5,402 nt of DNA from an uncultured Prevotella sp. Its GTDB lineage: Bacteria > Bacteroidota > Bacteroidia > Bacteroidales > Bacteroidaceae. A program made the position numbers and the translations under genes. Each line of letters opens with the position of its first letter. The first letter of the stretch is position 1. Location: positions 1 to 5,402 of the forward strand of contig CAMUQM010000139.1 of assembly GCA_947095945.1 (NCBI GenBank). The letters run 5' to 3'. Shown here in pieces: positions 5,256 to 5,402 of this stretch. The notes beneath the pieces were generated by a model, which searched no databases, was not told where the DNA came from, and saw nothing but the letters and a program-made list of their open reading frames with translations.

Positions 5256-5402
5256 TGTTTTCACTGGGAAATGCTTTGGTTCTTCCGTTAAATGCATAAA
5301 TAGGAAACTGAATAAAGGCTTATTGCTTACATGGTATGACTTTCCTTGATCAATGGTCTAACAAAGGGGACATAGTATGTAGGAAAGACAAACACATATT
5401 AT

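Larger units (their letters stand above)
5082..5402. other. 321-base stretch without a convincing gene
   Basis: No convincing coding sequence is seen on either strand. The longest plus-strand ATG frame I found is 41 codons (5224-5349), with no ribosome-binding site. No clear U-tract terminator follows lrgB. The stretch holds the inverted-repeat element described separately, a 10-bp palindrome, and a small TTGATCAA palindrome at 5346-5353. The last 140 bases show nothing else recognisable; a gene may begin just beyond the right edge. Confidence 0.6.

Noticed and set aside
5224..5349. 41-codon plus-strand frame beginning MSSGDSSDSK
   Set aside because: No ribosome-binding site, and it starts inside the inverted-repeat element, so the frame is most likely incidental to the repeat. 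It would deserve another look only if homologues with conserved protein sequence were found.
1..5402. CRISPR array, tRNA, rRNA, riboswitch, integrase or insertion sequence
   Set aside because: No regularly spaced repeats, cloverleaf, transposase or integrase motif, or known riboswitch pattern was seen on either strand.

Overview
The window looks like an ordinary chromosomal stretch from a Bacteroidota bacterium, most likely Prevotella or a close relative. Three things point there. The base composition is moderately AT-rich. An rsmD gene sits beside a DUF3822 gene, a pairing I associate with Bacteroidales. The two divergent start regions carry TAnnTTTG-type -7 boxes, the Bacteroidota promoter signature. 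The genus is an inference from protein flavour and is not proven by any marker gene here.

Layout. Positions 1-2045 hold two plus-strand genes 28 bases apart. The first is the 3' part of a TPR-like helical-repeat protein whose frame runs off the left edge. The second is a complete ClsA-type cardiolipin synthase with two N-terminal membrane segments and two intact HKD motifs. They end tail to tail against two minus-strand genes: rsmD, the 16S rRNA m2G966 methyltransferase (2141-2671), and a DUF3822-family protein (2789 to about 3601). A 117-base gap with a short AGGAG-repeat tract separates rsmD from the DUF3822 gene.

Positions 3602-3828 form a divergent control region with one candidate -7 box facing each way and several small inverted or direct repeats. 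Reading away from it is an lrgA/cidA-lrgB pair (3829-5081). Its genes overlap by one base (TAATG), so the two membrane proteins are very probably made together. They could work as a holin-like or murein-hydrolase-regulating pair, or as a pyruvate/small-carboxylate transporter.

The last 321 bases (5082-5402) hold no convincing gene. They contain a 90-base structure: 13-bp perfect inverted repeats enclosing an 8-bp, 3-nt-loop hairpin, with a 10-bp palindrome just upstream. This is the least explained sequence in the window and may be a MITE-like dispersed repeat or a structured RNA.

No new multi-gene system is evident. The points worth following up are the structured element, two full-length Shine-Dalgarno sequences in a phylum that mostly does without them, the anti-SD-like repeat before rsmD, and the long charged tail on LrgA.
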